Origin: Ficedula albicollis
Lineage: Eukaryota; Chordata; Aves; Passeriformes; Muscicapidae
Reading direction: 5' to 3'
Length of the DNA stretch: 64,000 nt
Assembly (NCBI RefSeq): GCF_000247815.1
Contig: NC_021678.1
Location: 26,459,062 to 26,523,061 of the forward strand
The stretch's first letter is position 1, and each line of letters starts with the position of its first letter. The notes under the pieces are model-generated. The model did not search any database. It was not told where the DNA came from and was given only the letters and a program-made list of their open reading frames with translations. The translations under genes and the position numbers were made by a program. Below, piece after piece: positions 25,967 to 39,139 of this stretch.

Positions 25967-26180
25967 GGGATGTGCTGGGTTCCGAAACGCCCCGGGTATC
26001 CCGCACCCAGCCCCGGGTACCCCGCACCCAGCCGGGATGTGCTGGGCTCCCAGACAGCCCCGGGTATCCCGCACCCAGCCCCGGGTACCCCGCACCCAGC
26101 CGGGATGTGCTGGGCTCCCAGACAGCCCCGGGTATCCCGCACCCAGCCCCGGGTATCCCGCACCCAGCCGGGATGTGCTT
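25967..26180. repeat. GC-rich minisatellite, 67-68-bp units
   Basis: gggatgtgctggg recurs at 25967, 26034, 26102 and, in a variant form, 26170, giving intervals of 67, 68 and 68. Each unit contains two copies of a subunit built on ccccgggtatcccgcacccagc. It continues from the 149-bp duplication to its left. Open frames of about 200 codons on both strands come from the repeated, stop-poor composition. Confidence 0.92.
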
Positions 26181-26245
26181 GCACCCCCGGTCCAGCCCAG
26201 CAGCACAGTTGTCTACTTTCGCTTTTGTACTTGTCTTCAGTACTA

Positions 26246-26707
26246 GAAGAGCATTGAGGTGCTAGAGTGTGTGCAGAGAAAGACAGTGAAGCTGGTGAAG
26301 GTCTAGGAGCAGCTGAAGGAGCTGGGGTGCCTAGCCTGGAGAAAAGGAGGCTCAGGGGAGACCCTGTCTGTCTCTACAACTCCCTGAAAGGAGGGTGTAG
26401 CCAGGTGAATTCAGCCTCTTCTCCCAGGTAACAAGTGACAGGATGAAACAGCCTCAGGCTGCACCAGGCAAGATTTAGGATGGATATTAGGAAAAATATT
26501 CTGTACCAAAAGGGTGGTCAGGCATTGGAACAGGAGCCCAGGAAAGTGGTGGAGTTACCATCCCTGGAGGTGTTTAAAAGAAGTGTAGATATGGTGACTA
26601 GGGACATGGTTTAGTGGTGGTCTTGGCAGTGATGGGTAAATGGTCGGACTCAATGGTTTTGTCCAACTTAACCAGTTCTATATTTCTATGATTCTATGAT
26701 TTTAAGA
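26246..26707 (+). mobile_element. CR1 LINE, 3' end
   Basis: Matches the avian CR1 3' consensus in order: the attgaggtgctagag start, ggagaaaaggaggctcaggg, the acaactccctgaaagg block, ggatattaggaaaa, ggtggagttaccatccctgg, gacatggtttagtggtggtc, and the ATTCTATG tail. Only the last few hundred bases are present, as usual for 5'-truncated CR1. It follows directly after the GC-rich minisatellite. Confidence 0.93.
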
Positions 26708-27040
26708 TACAACTCCCTGAAAGGAGGGTGTAGCCAGGTGAATTCAGCCTCTTCTCCCAGGTAACAAGTGACAGGATGAAACAGCCTCAGGCTGCACCAG
26801 GCAAGATTTAGGATGGATATTAGGAAAAATATTCTGTACCAAAAGGGTGGTCAGGCATTGGAACAGGAGCCCAGGAAAGTGGTGGAGTTACCATCCCTGG
26901 AGGTGTTTAAAAGAAGTGTAGATATGGTGATTAGGGACATGGTTTAGTGGTGGTCTTGGCAGTGATGGGTAAATGGTTGGACTCAATGGTTTTGTCCAAC
27001 TTAAACAGTTCTATGTTTCTATGATTCTATGATTTTAAGA
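26375..27040 (+). repeat. 333-bp tandem duplication of a CR1 3' end
   Basis: Units 26375-26707 and 26708-27040 each start tacaactccctgaaaggagg and end at the octamer-type tail ctatgattctatgattttaaga. About four substitutions separate them. The duplication took in only the 3' part of the CR1 element, so it happened after insertion. Confidence 0.95.
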
Positions 27041-28063
27041 GGGGTCTTTCATCCGTGGCTGTGTGGGATCTGATCCCACGGTGGTGCACAGCCCACTGGG
27101 GCAGGCAGCAGAGTACCAGGGCAGTGCAGAAACTCCCCATGTCCAGGGCCACAGGATTACTTGCTCACACAGTAGCACAGGTGGCAGTGTGGCCCCACAG
27201 CATCCCTTCCTCCACCTCGGAGCAGAGATCAGCAGGACACGACCCAAACACAAAACACTGCCTGCATTCAGGTTTTCAGGCTGCCAATAATCTGAACTTT
27301 CATGAATGGAAAACACTATTCCTCCCCAGCCTTAGAGAAATTAATCTATAAGCCATCCCCTCAACAGGGACACAAACACAAATTCCAAATTCCCACACAG
27401 GAAGAAAATGCAGAATTGGGGAAGGATGAATGATCTTAGTGCAGCGGGCAGAGGATGGACCAATTCTCATGAATTCAGAAGCTCATACCCAACAAATTGT
27501 CTTCAAATACCTTTCTCACAAATCATCTACAGCACATTCTCACTGATGTAGTCCAAAATAATGAAATCTTATTTAGAACACTATTTACATTCTAAGCCCC
27601 CAATCACTGTATTGAAGATATGGATGCTTCACCATCTCTAATGACCTGTCAGACCTGGGGGAAGGAGGTCAGAACCAAGGAGGTTTTTCTAAATTCCCCT
27701 GGGCTTAGTGGAGACCATAGCAATTCTGCTAAGTGGAAAACAATTTGATGCTGGTCCCAATCCTTCTTTCACACAGCCAGGTGCAAAGCTGTCAATAGCA
27801 GTGGCAATACACTACTTTAACACGGGTATAATTTAACAGAGGGTCATGTCTGCTTTTTTTTCCCTGAAGAGACTTTAGAAAAAGCAATCTGTCAGACCTT
27901 CCTTTTCAGGTCATTCCCAAGTCGTGTTCTGCAATACAGTTCATACAGAATAATGTAGACTGTTTTCACTTTAAAGTGTGATGAAAAAAGAATACCTGGT
28001 AGCCAGCAGGAAATTTCGAGGGGTGAGAGGAGTCCTTCCAACTCCTCTGGGGGTCTGACATTC
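27041..28063. other. Intergenic, no gene seen
   Basis: Sequence downstream of the duplicated CR1 end. No coding sequence or repeat was recognised. Confidence 0.5.
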
Positions 28064-28189
28064 CATACTCCTCAGACAAGTTATTAAGTTGCTTCATTCA
28101 CACCCTTTAGTGGGAAGCAGAACTAACATACTCCTCAGACAAGTTATTAAGTTGCTTCGTTCACACCTTTTAGTGGGAAGCAGAACTAT
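28064..28189. repeat. 63-bp direct tandem duplication
   Basis: Units start with catactcctcagacaagtta at 28064 and 28127, with two substitutions. Confidence 0.92.
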
Positions 28190-28918
28190 GTGCAAATCCA
28201 AGTCCCAAATATTTCAGATTTCATTCCTGGTTTGCCATATTAGCTCTTTCCAGATCTCATTACAGGTGCCTATCACCTGTTTAATGGAAGAATAAAAGTC
28301 CTCGTGTTTGCTGAATACAGATGTTTGCAGCTGCACCTTTTCTAGGGCCAGTGTGCCAGCTTTCTGCCAGTGCTGTAAGGCAGCAGTAAGGTGTCCTTAC
28401 TGGGGAGGATGGCAGCTCAGAAAACTCTGAAGCATCTCTTCTACAGACCACAGAAATGGAGCTGTTGTGACACCCTCCAGGAAGGTCCCATCTAATATCC
28501 CTGATGGTGGCAATGACCCCTCATTCTCACTGACACCTGGACTATCTGAGAGCTCAGTCTTAGCCCTCCCGTGGGACTGGATACTGCTCCACAATAACTC
28601 TTTTCAGTACATTCACAGCTAATGGGCAGAGCTGGCCTTGTGACCAAGCCTGCTGCAGAACACAGACATCTGTGCACACAACAGTTTCCTTTGCAAAGGC
28701 ACTTACACACCCCTAAGCCATTTTTAGCCTAACAGAGGAGTTACAGGTGCCATCCTGAGAACGCTTTGCTCTTCTTATTACTTATCAGCAGAAGGTATTA
28801 CGGCAGTCTCACAGTGCAGTCATGCTTAGTGCTTCCTCTGCCTGGAAAAAGAGCACTAAGAGGAAACTTTATACTGCAATTTATTCCTATTTTACTTTCT
28901 TCTCATCAAAACTGCTCC
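28190..28918. other. Intergenic, no gene seen
   Basis: Unique-looking sequence between two duplications, with nothing recognisable on either strand. Confidence 0.5.
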
Positions 28919-31519
28919 CAGCCCAGCTTATAATGACAGTCTTATTCCCCAGCTAGGCAATCCTTATACCCTCAGAGATGCACTTCCCTCCACAGCTCTC
29001 ACAGTTAGCAATGAAACTCCACTTTCTTGGCACCCTTAACCACAAGCACTTTGGAGGAATGCCTGTGCCCCTCTAAAGGGAACTGACAAACACACTGCCT
29101 CTGAATCTGATGGACTCAAATTAGTTTACAGATTCAGCCCCAAGTAGCTCCATCTGCAATGGATTCAAGCTCTTTGCCTGATTTGCAGAATGCAAAAGCA
29201 TTCAATAATCTCCTTGCAAGAAGATTTGAAGATCCAAATGTGAAATCAGTATTATGGATTGATACCAGGTTTACACAACAATGTTTTAATTGTCTGTTGT
29301 CCCTTTTCACAACCCAGTCTGGAAAAGAAGAATAGGTTTGTTTCACAAGCATTACCATGCCAAAGAAGAAGCAGTGAAGACCTGGCAGTTCAGAAGCTGT
29401 CTGGCAGCTTTGGTGCTACCAAGAAACTTTGAGGGACTTCAACACATTCTGCAAGTTCAGCACATTGCAGTGTATGGCACAAAGAGCCATAACCTCCTTT
29501 CTGCAGTGCATCCAACCCTAGGACAAGGATTCATTTGACTCATACCCCTTGGGGGTCCATCAAAACTCTCCCATTATCTTGGATGAGGTTTGAGTTGCAT
29601 CCAGAGACTGTTTCCTAAAGAGTCACCGAGCTTTTGATAAGGTCCAGCACGTAAGGATGTGAGGAATTTGTTCCTGCTTTGTGGATTTAAGATGTGTCTG
29701 TTGTATAAATAACAGGGACATCCACGCCTGTAATTTCCAACTGCCAGGAGTGGCAGGACAGGGCTGGAAGGGAGGAGAGCAGTGTCTGGATTTGTCTCTT
29801 CACCCAAATGGCAGACAGCTCACCATCCCCTGGCCCTGCCAACCAGCTAATGAAGTTTTGGCATCTAGGTAAAGGTCAAACTTTCCAAAATCACGCCCTG
29901 CTGTGGCTCTTGAAGGATGATTTTCCCACACACATGAAGGAAGATAATATGCCTGAGGCAAAATTAGGATATAGACATGTGAAGTGTGAAGTTGAAGGCT
30001 TATGGTACCTTTATGTCTCAAACTCTATTAACAAGTTGATTTCTTCCCCAGAAGGGTTCAATTCTGTTTCATACTTAGGGAAAGCAACAGGGGGTGGGAG
30101 TTCACAGTACTTAACTTCAGGCTTCCTTGAAAAACCCCACTCTTTTTACCCTGACAGGAAGAGAGGGCAGGCAAGGTCTCCCACTTCTCTTGCACAGGTG
30201 GATAATTAGTGCCCAGGTGCAGCCCAGCTTATAATGACAGTCTTATTCCCCAGCTAGGCAATCCTTATACCCTCAGAGATGCACTTCCCTCCACAGCTCT
30301 CACAGTTAGCAATGAAACTCCACTTTCTTGGCACCCTTAACCACAAGCACTTTGGAGGAATGCCTGTGCCCCTCTAAAGGGAACTGACAAACACACTGCC
30401 TCTGAATCTGATGGACTCAAATTAGTTTACAGATTCAGCCCCAAGTAGCTCCATCTGCAATGGATTCAAGCTCTTTGCCTGATTTGCAGAATGCAAAAGC
30501 ATTCAATAATCTCCTTGCAAGAAGATTTGAAGATCCAAATGTGAAATCAGTATTATGGATTGATACCAGGTTTACACAACAATGTTTTAATTGTCTGTTG
30601 TCCCTTTTCACAACCCAGTCTGGAAAAGAAGAATAGGTTTGTTTCACAAGCATTACCATGCCAAAGAAGAAGCAGTGAAGACCTGGCAGTTCAGAAGCTG
30701 TCTGGCAGCTTTGGTGCTACCAAGAAACTTTGAGGGACTTCAACACATTCTGCAAGTTCAGCACATTGCAGTGTATGGCACAAAGAGACATAACCTCCTT
30801 TCTGCAGTGCATCCAACCCTAGGACAAGGATTCATTTGACTCATACCCCTTGGGGGTCCATCAAAACTCTCCCATTATCTTGGATGAGGTTTGAGTTGCA
30901 TCCAGAGACTGTTTCCTAAAGAGTCACCGAGCTTTTGATAAGGTCCAGCACGTAAGGATGTGAGGAATTTGTTCCTGCTTTGTGGATTTAAGATGTGTCT
31001 GTTGTATAAATAACAGGGACATCCACGCTGTAATTTCCAACTGCCAGGAGTGGCAGGACAGGGCTGGAAGGGAGGAGAGCAGTGTCTGGATTTGTCTCTT
31101 CACCCAAATGGCAGACAGCTCACCATCCCCTGGCCCTGCCAACCAGCTAATGAAGTTTTGGCATCTAGGTAAAGGTCAAACTTTCCAAAATCACGCCCTG
31201 CTGTGGCTCTTGAAGGATGATTTTCCCACACACATGAAGGAAGATAATATGCCTGAGGCAAAATTAGGATATAGACATGTGAAGTGTGAAGTTGAAGGCT
31301 TATGGTACCTTTATGTCTCAAACTCTATTAACAAGTTGATTTCTTCCCCAGAAGGGTTCAATTCTGTTTCATACTTAGGGAAAGCAACAGGGGGTGGGAG
31401 TTCACAGTACTTAACTTCAGGCTTCCTTGAAAAACCCCACTCTTTTTACCCTGACAGGAAGAGAGGGCAGGCAAGGTCTCCCACTTCTCTTGCACAGGTG
31501 GATAATTAGTGCCCAGGTG
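28919..31519. repeat. 1.3-kb direct tandem duplication
   Basis: Units 28919-30219 (1,301 bp) and 30220-31519 (1,300 bp). The only differences seen are one substitution (c at 29487, a at 30788) and one missing base near 31028, so identity is above 99.8 percent. No gene or transposon was recognised inside. Open frames of 133 and 175 codons at the end of each unit have no recognisable protein, and the longer one exists only because of the 1-bp difference. Confidence 0.95.
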
Positions 31520-31651
31520 CCAAAAGGTGCAATTATCACCGATTTTGTGAGCTTTGGGACTTTAAAGTGTTAAATTTGACTCTAGCCAAAAGGTGCAATT
31601 ATCACCGATTTTGTGAACTTTGGGACTTAAAAGTGTTAAATTTGACTCTGC
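31520..31651. repeat. 66-bp direct tandem duplication
   Basis: Units start with ccaaaaggtgcaattatcac at 31520 and 31586, differing by about three substitutions. The left edge is exactly where the 1.3-kb duplication ends. Confidence 0.92.
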
Positions 31652-32367
31652 CTAATTTTGGTAGACAGTGTGAGTGCAGGGATATACTCATCCTGCCCAG
31701 AAAAAACAAAGACAAGAGCACATCAGGACAACCCATCCTTAGCACACTCATGGCAGGCAAAATTAGTGGGTGGTGCACAATATTAATTCAGCTCCTTACC
31801 CATGTGTGCCAGGATGCTGCCTTTAATTAAATTAGCATAAGCTATCTCTTTGACATTCTGATTTAATATTATAGACTCAAGGTTTTATCCCAGCAAATGC
31901 ACAAAATATGAATGCATCCCAGGGTCATTTTTTCATGTTTCTCTATACGTTCGCTGTTTTTATTTTCTTAATGACCCAGTTTGTCTTTGCCAGCTGGAAT
32001 GCTTGTGTTACAGACCAAGCCAAGGTTTGTTCCTCAGAAGTGGAGGGCAAATCACTGCAGTGGTTTCTTTATTGCAGCCACGTTGGAGGGGCAGATGGGA
32101 TGGAGGAGACTTATGGCTGCCACCTTCCCAAAAGTCATCCTGAGCCTGAGGAGCAAACTTTGAGTGAGAGCAACTTGTGCTGGGCTTGGATCTACTGCTG
32201 CCCCATTCACCAGGGCAGAGCTCACATAGTCCCTTGACCATTCTCCAGCAAATTACGAGGGCTATTGAAAGACTCCTCTCCTTGGGCTGTTTCCTCTCTT
32301 TTAAGAGCACTTTGTCACTGTCAAGTCCCATGAAAATGTCACAGGTAGCTGAGAGTCATGTTCAGTA
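31652..32367. other. Intergenic, no gene seen
   Basis: Unique-looking sequence with an AT-rich part (31,800-31,980). No repeat or recognisable coding sequence. Confidence 0.5.
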
Positions 32368-32487
32368 TTCCATATACACAGCAGGGCTAGGTCACTCTGC
32401 CTTCCCCCTACAAGGAGGTCCCCACGCTTCCATATACACAGCAGGGCTAGGTCACTCTGACTCCCCCCTACAAGGAGATCCCCACAT
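32368..32487. repeat. 60-bp direct tandem duplication
   Basis: Units start with ttccatatacacagcagggc at 32368 and 32428, with several substitutions, so it is older than the perfect pairs. Confidence 0.9.
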
Positions 32488-35400
32488 TCTGTTTGGGTAG
32501 GATTTGTTTCAGGCCCCTTGTTCATGAAGTCTCTGGACCACAAGGTCCCACCTGGCCAGGCTTAAGTCCAGCTCACTGCCCAGCACCCTCCTGGCTGCAT
32601 GTCTGCCACCCAGGTGCCAACCCAAACCCCATCCTGGATCCCCCTGTGCTATCAGCACTTTTCCTTCAGGCTCTGTTCTCTCTCCCTGTGTGCAGGAGGT
32701 TTGCTCTGGGGTGGGGAACCCAGGAGAACCAAGGAACCAAACTCTGGTTCTGCAGCACATGAACCTTTGCTTCCACACAGCCTTCACATTTGCATGTTTC
32801 TGAATTAATCACTTTAAATTAATGCTTGCTGGTTTTCTCATTTCAAGAAAAGCAGTGAATGCAAAACAGTGTCATCCTTACAGGGACTCTAGCTCTACAG
32901 CAGATTAAAACTGAATTAGCTGATGTTTCAAAACTGGCAAAACCATGTATTTGCTGTACAATTTATAATGCTGGCAGACTGTTATTAATGGTGGGATGGC
33001 TTGTATTAAAAATTCTATGTTTATGAAATGTACTTTTAAGTGCTTGGCTGTAGCAGCAGAACACTCCCTTACTTTGTTCTTTAAAGGTAAAGGGAACCTG
33101 CTCTACTCAGGATCATTCCCAGGTAGGTTGTGACTGCTACTTTTCTGGTGCATGCCTCCTCTCGATTCAGCAGCTGGAATTTTTCTGAATTTTTAGTTTT
33201 TCCACCCTATGTTGGGAACTGTTTTCTCCCACTGCAGGTCTGTGTCCCTGACGTTTCACCCTACAGCTGTGATCAAGTGATGTCCCTCTGCACACAGAGA
33301 ACTGGATAAATGGAGCTGGAACACCCTCTAGACAGCCTCCTCTGACCTAGTATTTGTACTTTTCTCTTGCAGAAAAGCCTCCTACTTTTCCAGGAGCTTT
33401 CACATTTATCCAGATCTTGCACAACAACCTGTGATCACACACGTTGCATGATTAATTTCATGTCTTCAGGCTGAAGGAAAAAATGGGTCTCCAAACCATA
33501 CTTAAGATGGTTTGCACAGCTCAGGAGGAAGAGCACAGGCAGGAGAGGGTGGGTGAGCCCTGCCCTGGAGCACATCTCCCATCCCAGAACAGGAGCAGCA
33601 GGACACAGCAGGCCACGTTGATACAACTGGGAATGCTCCTGGACAAGGCTGCTCCCTGGGGACAGCCCACACTTGGACAGTGCCAACACCCTTTCCTAGA
33701 GTGTTGAATTCACATGATCTCCACTTTTAGTTAAATGAGACAGGCAAGAGCAGCAGAGAGCTCAGGGTGCTCAGCTGGAGATTAAAATGAGATCCATGCA
33801 ATTTTACAGCTATGCCTGGTAGGATTCAAGGTTTATTTCTGAGAGCTGATACTTACAAGCAACATTAATTTATGGTTGTCAGCTTTTACTGCCAGTTACC
33901 ATTCCTGCTCTCCACCCTGGTGTTGGGGCCCAGACTGTCCCCTCTTTAATGCTGGCACCTCCCTGGTGCTCAGCTGGGGCTGCTTGCAGAATCCAGAGCT
34001 GATAAGGAATTACAGCCACTGCTGCAGGAGCAGGAGAAAGCATGCAAAAAAGCTGTCTCTACTGATATTTCACAAAGAAAAATTGAGTCCCACGGAGTCT
34101 CCTTGTAGCTATGCAGAACCTTTACTATAAAATGGGTTTGCAATGGTGAGCAAAGGCGAGGGAGCCAGGTATCTCTTCATCAGGCTGCTCATGTTACCAC
34201 AGTGCTTTCAGAGGAGATTTTGCAGGAGATGATGTATTTCAGCCTGGCTACATAAGGGCTGTGCATTTGGGGCCATATTTACCCCAAAATAGCCACAGTC
34301 TCACCTGTTGCTCCTGCCCAGGGAGAGGTTTGTGTTGCTGGCTCTCTTCTTATTGTGGAGTAAACACAAGTTCAGCACTCATGGTGGTATGGAAACACAC
34401 AATTTTGTTCCTGTAGTAATAAGAAAACCAGTGCAATTTTCTTTAAAGAGTGCACTTGTGAAGAGGGGCTATTTTGTGAGCAATGACCCTGTCTCCCATC
34501 ACCTCCGCTCTGCAGCAGAAGCAAGACAAACTGCATGAGACACCTCCATCCCATCCCCTGCACTGAGGTGTGCAGGTACCCACAGCCTTCAGCAAGGGAA
34601 ATGCACAAGCGCCAATGCCCAGGGCTATTTGTGCTGCCAAGCAGAAACCTTTGGCCTCATTCCCCTGTGCAAAACCCAAAGACAGTGACAGCACCTGCTG
34701 CCTCTGCCCCAGGTGGGCAGCCCTTTCCTAAGGCAGGTAATAACCAAGAGGTCAGACAAAACACAGCTGCCACAGCTCAGCTGTTTGCTCACAGCTCTGT
34801 GCTGGCTGCCCACAGACTCCACAGCAGCTCTCAGCACCAGCAGGGATGCCCAAACAGCTGCATGGTGCAGCCAGCTGCTCACCTGGCAAGCTGAGCCTAG
34901 TGCAAGCACAAGGTCAGAGCCCGGATAGGATAAACTCACTCTTGCATGTCTCCAGCAGTTTTTCAGCAAAATGTTTTACCTCAGGGGATTATTTTATGCT
35001 TTTGTGTTTCTTATCTGAAAAGTTCAAGTTCTTCAAAATTCAGCCCACACAGGAGTTTAGGACCAGCTTTCATCAGGTTTATGTCAAAAAGTACTCTAAC
35101 ACTGTTTCAAAAAATGCCAGATTACCTTGTTCCAACAAATTCGAAATAGAAAACCTCAAACTAATATTTTTTCAATTACTTTAGAAACTAATCCAATCTT
35201 TTCAGTTTAGTTAGAATAGCCAGTATTTACAAAACATCTTTATAATGATAAAAATTAAAATATTTGATGAATGTGACATTTTCAGCTGAATCATTTTTCT
35301 GTGTTTTTTTGTAAGCAAAATCTTATCATCTCATCCCAGAACAGAACAGACCTACAAAATATTTTCAAAAGGCAGAAAAAAAACAGAAGATTTTTTTTCT

Positions 35401-37073
35401 TTCTCCCTTGTTTTGACCAACTCTGAAATTGCTACAGTGTTGAGTTCCCATAGGCACTCAGCCTCCTGAAGGGAAAAAGGGAATGCTAATTTCATGGTTG
35501 ACTTTACTTATGAAATAAAAATATCCTTGCCCAAATACTTTGCAAATAAGTCAGAATTCTTCCCAGACCCTGCCCTGATCAAGCTGCACTCAGAAACAGG
35601 TGATCTGATTATCCTCATTTGAGCAAACTGACTGTCAGGCTTTCTGCCCCAGCAGGAAGATGGGCTGTTAACAAGTCAGGTATTTACAGCACAGATGTCA
35701 ACAATTTGGATTATTTAATCACAGCACACTTCAAATGTGTCCTCAGTTCAGACAAATGAGCTGCTTGTGCCAAGGGTGTGTATGGAACTGGTCTGGGTCT
35801 ACCTAATATCATTACATATATCCTTGGGTTTGTACAAAAAGAGAAATAATCTCTAACCAACAAGTGCTGGATTAGCCCATCCCCAGTCAAGGCCACCTCC
35901 TGTATATCTACTGAGGCTGAGCTCTGTGTGGGCTCAAGAAAGCCCTGAGTGGGGATGAGGAAGATTTGCTTTTTCTGGCTAATGGCATGGCATACATTTT
36001 TCCTTGCAAAAGGCCTCTCAGATATGAAATTTCACAAATATTATGAAAAGGTCTTTTCTGAGTGCCCAGAGACAGTGCACAAGCTAATGCTGTAGCACTG
36101 ACATGATAAAAGCACACCCTGAAGGAATGAATAATTGAAGCCCATCCCTAAATATTAATAGAATACAAGGAGAAGAGGACACATTCCTCAACTTTGCACT
36201 TACCGAGCTGGCTGTTTGGATTTGAAGCACAGACATTCTCACAACCACTCTAAGCTCCTTAAATCCCCTCCTGGAAGAGCAGGGTGCTCCAAACTAATGC
36301 TACCTTTGTCCGAAACTCCCCGGCTCATTTTGTATCCAGGCCTCAAGAGGAATGTGGTGGTGCTTATTGGAAGATGTGTTCCAGCAGCAGATGGAAGCGA
36401 AGGACGCTGTCTGTTCCCACAGAGGGGGGAGCAGCGTTTGTGCAGGAGAGAGGAGGCACAGAGGGACAGCTTGCAGTGAGAGGGGATTTCCTCCAGCTCC
36501 AGAGACGCCCAGCCAGGGAAGCCTGACCTGATGCTGCAGTGACAGGGGGATATCACAGCAGGCACCCTTCGGCTGGGTAGTGTTCTGCTCTGGGAGATGT
36601 TTACAACATGCTGGCCCCAGCCTGGTTTCTAAACAGATCAGCCCAATGCAGGTTTGTGCATGGCAGTCACAGGCTCCGAGCGCTGCAAGAAAGGGCTCAC
36701 AGCCAAGCATGCACACTCACCTTCAGGCTCTGTGGGCAAAACCCTGCCCTGACACCAGGCACCAGAGCGAGCCATCCATTGACAGGGACATGAAAAATGG
36801 ATGGAAATGGATTTTTTTTAATTCAAATGCCGTCTGAGCATGGAGGTTGCTGTGCACATGGTGTCTCATGGGAGCAGGGCAGCACTGCTCTCCAGCAGCC
36901 CATGGCAGTGGGCAGCCCTGATGAACCAATTCCCCTGCAACCTTCACAAGCCCTCAGGCCAGTAACATACAAGCAATTTAAATTAAATTTTAAAAAAACA
37001 CATTTCTCTCTGTCTGTTTAAATGTCTTAGGCTGATGTATGCTGGCACTAAAATAGCCTTAAGTACCTTCTGG
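32488..37073. other. Intergenic, no gene seen
   Basis: About 4.6 kb with many overlapping short open frames on both strands, especially in the GC-richer part at 34,500-34,970. None resembles a known protein and no frame shows exon-like borders that link to another. No transposon or duplication was noticed. Confidence 0.5.
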
Positions 37074-37597
37074 CTGTAAATCAGAGCCATCTTAGGCATC
37101 AGAGCAGCCACACTCTCTGACCACTTCGCACAAGACTGGAGGGGGAACTCCCATCCCTGTGGCTTACACCAGGGGGAAACTGCTGAAAGGTGGTGTGACA
37201 CAGTGATGGGACAGCCAGGGACCTGGCAGGATGACTTGGCACACCCAGATGTCCAGGCTGGATGTGCCAAACCAGCACACCTCACTGTCAGCAGGGAGCT
37301 GCCCCAAGGCTGCCAGCCCACTTTCCTCCTGCAGTCTGTAAATCAGAGCCATCTTAGGCATCAGAGCAGCCACACTCTCTGACCACTTCGCACAAGACTG
37401 GAGGGGGAACTCCCATCCCTGTGGCTTACACCAGGGGGAAACTGCTGAAAGGTGGTGTGACACAGTGATGGGACAGCCAGGGACCTGGCAGGATGACTTG
37501 GCACACCCAGATGTCCAGGCTGGATGTGCCAAACCAGCACACCTCACTGTCAGCAGGGAGCTGCCCCAAGGCTGCCAGCCCACTTTCCTCCTGCAGA
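37074..37597. repeat. 262-bp direct tandem duplication
   Basis: Units 37074-37335 and 37336-37597 start with ctgtaaatcagagccatctt and appear identical. A 161-codon open frame on the minus strand arises only because the unit is repeated, so it is not taken as a gene. Confidence 0.93.
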
Positions 37598-39139
37598 GAC
37601 TCAGAGGAGCCCTAAGAAACAGGAGGGGGTTTATGGGGTCAGGCAGCATTGCAGCCCTGCTTCTTTACCACCTGCATCCCCATCAGACAGACATCACTCT
37701 GCTACCCCGTGGAAGCAAACACATCCGTGGGCATCCACCACTTCCCAAATTTAGAATGATTTTTAACAAGCTGGAAGCAACAAAATAAACAACACTTGAT
37801 CTGCAAACTCCTCGCTCTTGACAGTGTCCCCAGAGGTGGTGGAAAGCCGAGGAGATAGCTCCTTGCTTTAATTGGTACATTAAAATTCTTCCAGGCCACT
37901 ACACAACTGTTAATAGGCAACTTAATTAAGCACTAACACAGTTCATATTTCTACCCTCCAGAGGCTCTTGTTTCATTTTTTTCTCTTATTACATCCAAAG
38001 CCATGGGGAGTTTTGTCCTAATCATGTAAAACAAGCTGAGGGCAGTGACACCATGCAAGTTATTTAACTCCTGATCTCCAGACACCATTGCCAGATGTCC
38101 AGGCCTGCAGTTTCTTCTCCAAAAACAAGCCAGGGGACTCCAGGAGCAAGGTGTGAATTGCTACAAGTGAACAAAAATAAATGCCAACAATCCTTAGCAC
38201 CAGCAGCCAAGTGGCCCCACTGAGTGCCAGAAGGAGATGGTGCTGGGCAAAGACAGGTCCTCTGCAGGCATCAGGGGACAACAAGCAGGTGAGGCTTTTA
38301 TCCATTGCCTGAATGACCAAGGAGCCTGATTCAGCATACCAAGAATATCTTCCACAATGCTCCATGCTGTCCTCTGCCTCACACCACCCCAAGGAGACCC
38401 CTGAGGAAGAGAAGTGGCAAAGGAAAGAGATAGCACCTCTGGATCCCCAGGAGAGCTTTGATATTCAGCTGCTCCCACCACCTGGCTCTCACTGTCACCT
38501 GCTGAAGGAAGCACAGACACAAGCACTAATGCCCCACAACACATCCCAGCCCTTCAGTGTTTCTGGGCAATGATTTCCCTGTGTGCAGCTTGGTTTGAAG
38601 AATTTGCTGAGGAGGCCCTCAGTGACCATGTTCTCAAAAGTTTTCTTCTTTCTAATGCTGGGCTGGGGTAAATCAAAACTTGTTCCAACAGCTGTTGTGG
38701 GAAGTGACCAATTTACTAGTCGTGCAAACAATAGTGGGGTTTCCATTATAGGTGAGTTATGAGCCCTTTAAGCTAAAAAACAACTGAATTTTACTGCTAC
38801 CAAGCACACTTAAGGTAATACACACAGACTGAGGAAGTAGTGGTGACTGGGGAAGTCAAGCAGCCACCTGGCCTATGGAGGGAAGGAGCACGTGTTCCTG
38901 GTGATGAATGAATATTAGTCCCTCTGCTCAAGGAGAAATGGTTTATTTGCCTCAAAAGCCTTGTACACCAACAGGCACCTTGCCAATACTTGCATCAGGA
39001 TTCCTGATGGAATTGTGAAGCTGAGGTGGCTTTTCCTTCACTGGCCAATAAGGTCTGTCTCCTGCTGTAAGATTTTTAATCCAAGGGAACAAAGAATTCC
39101 AGAGCCCCTAAACACAGCAATAGCATAGTTGGAGATTTC
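37598..39139. other. Intergenic, no gene seen
   Basis: Only short open frames on both strands, none with a recognisable protein. No repeat was noticed. Confidence 0.5.

Noticed and set aside
25555..26257. Open frames of 199-231 codons on both strands
   Set aside because: They run through the GC-rich minisatellite; repeated stop-poor sequence keeps several frames open at once on both strands, so they do not show selection for a protein.
30982..31509. 175-codon open frame in the second 1.3-kb unit
   Set aside because: It is long only because of a 1-bp difference from the first unit, where the same region is two shorter frames; no known protein is resembled.
34535..34969. Overlapping open frames of 112-119 codons on both strands
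   Set aside because: They lie in different frames on opposite strands over the same bases, with no recognisable domain and no exon-like borders.
37164..37649. 161-codon minus-strand open frame
   Set aside because: It is produced by the 262-bp unit being repeated and repeats its own protein sequence; no domain is visible.
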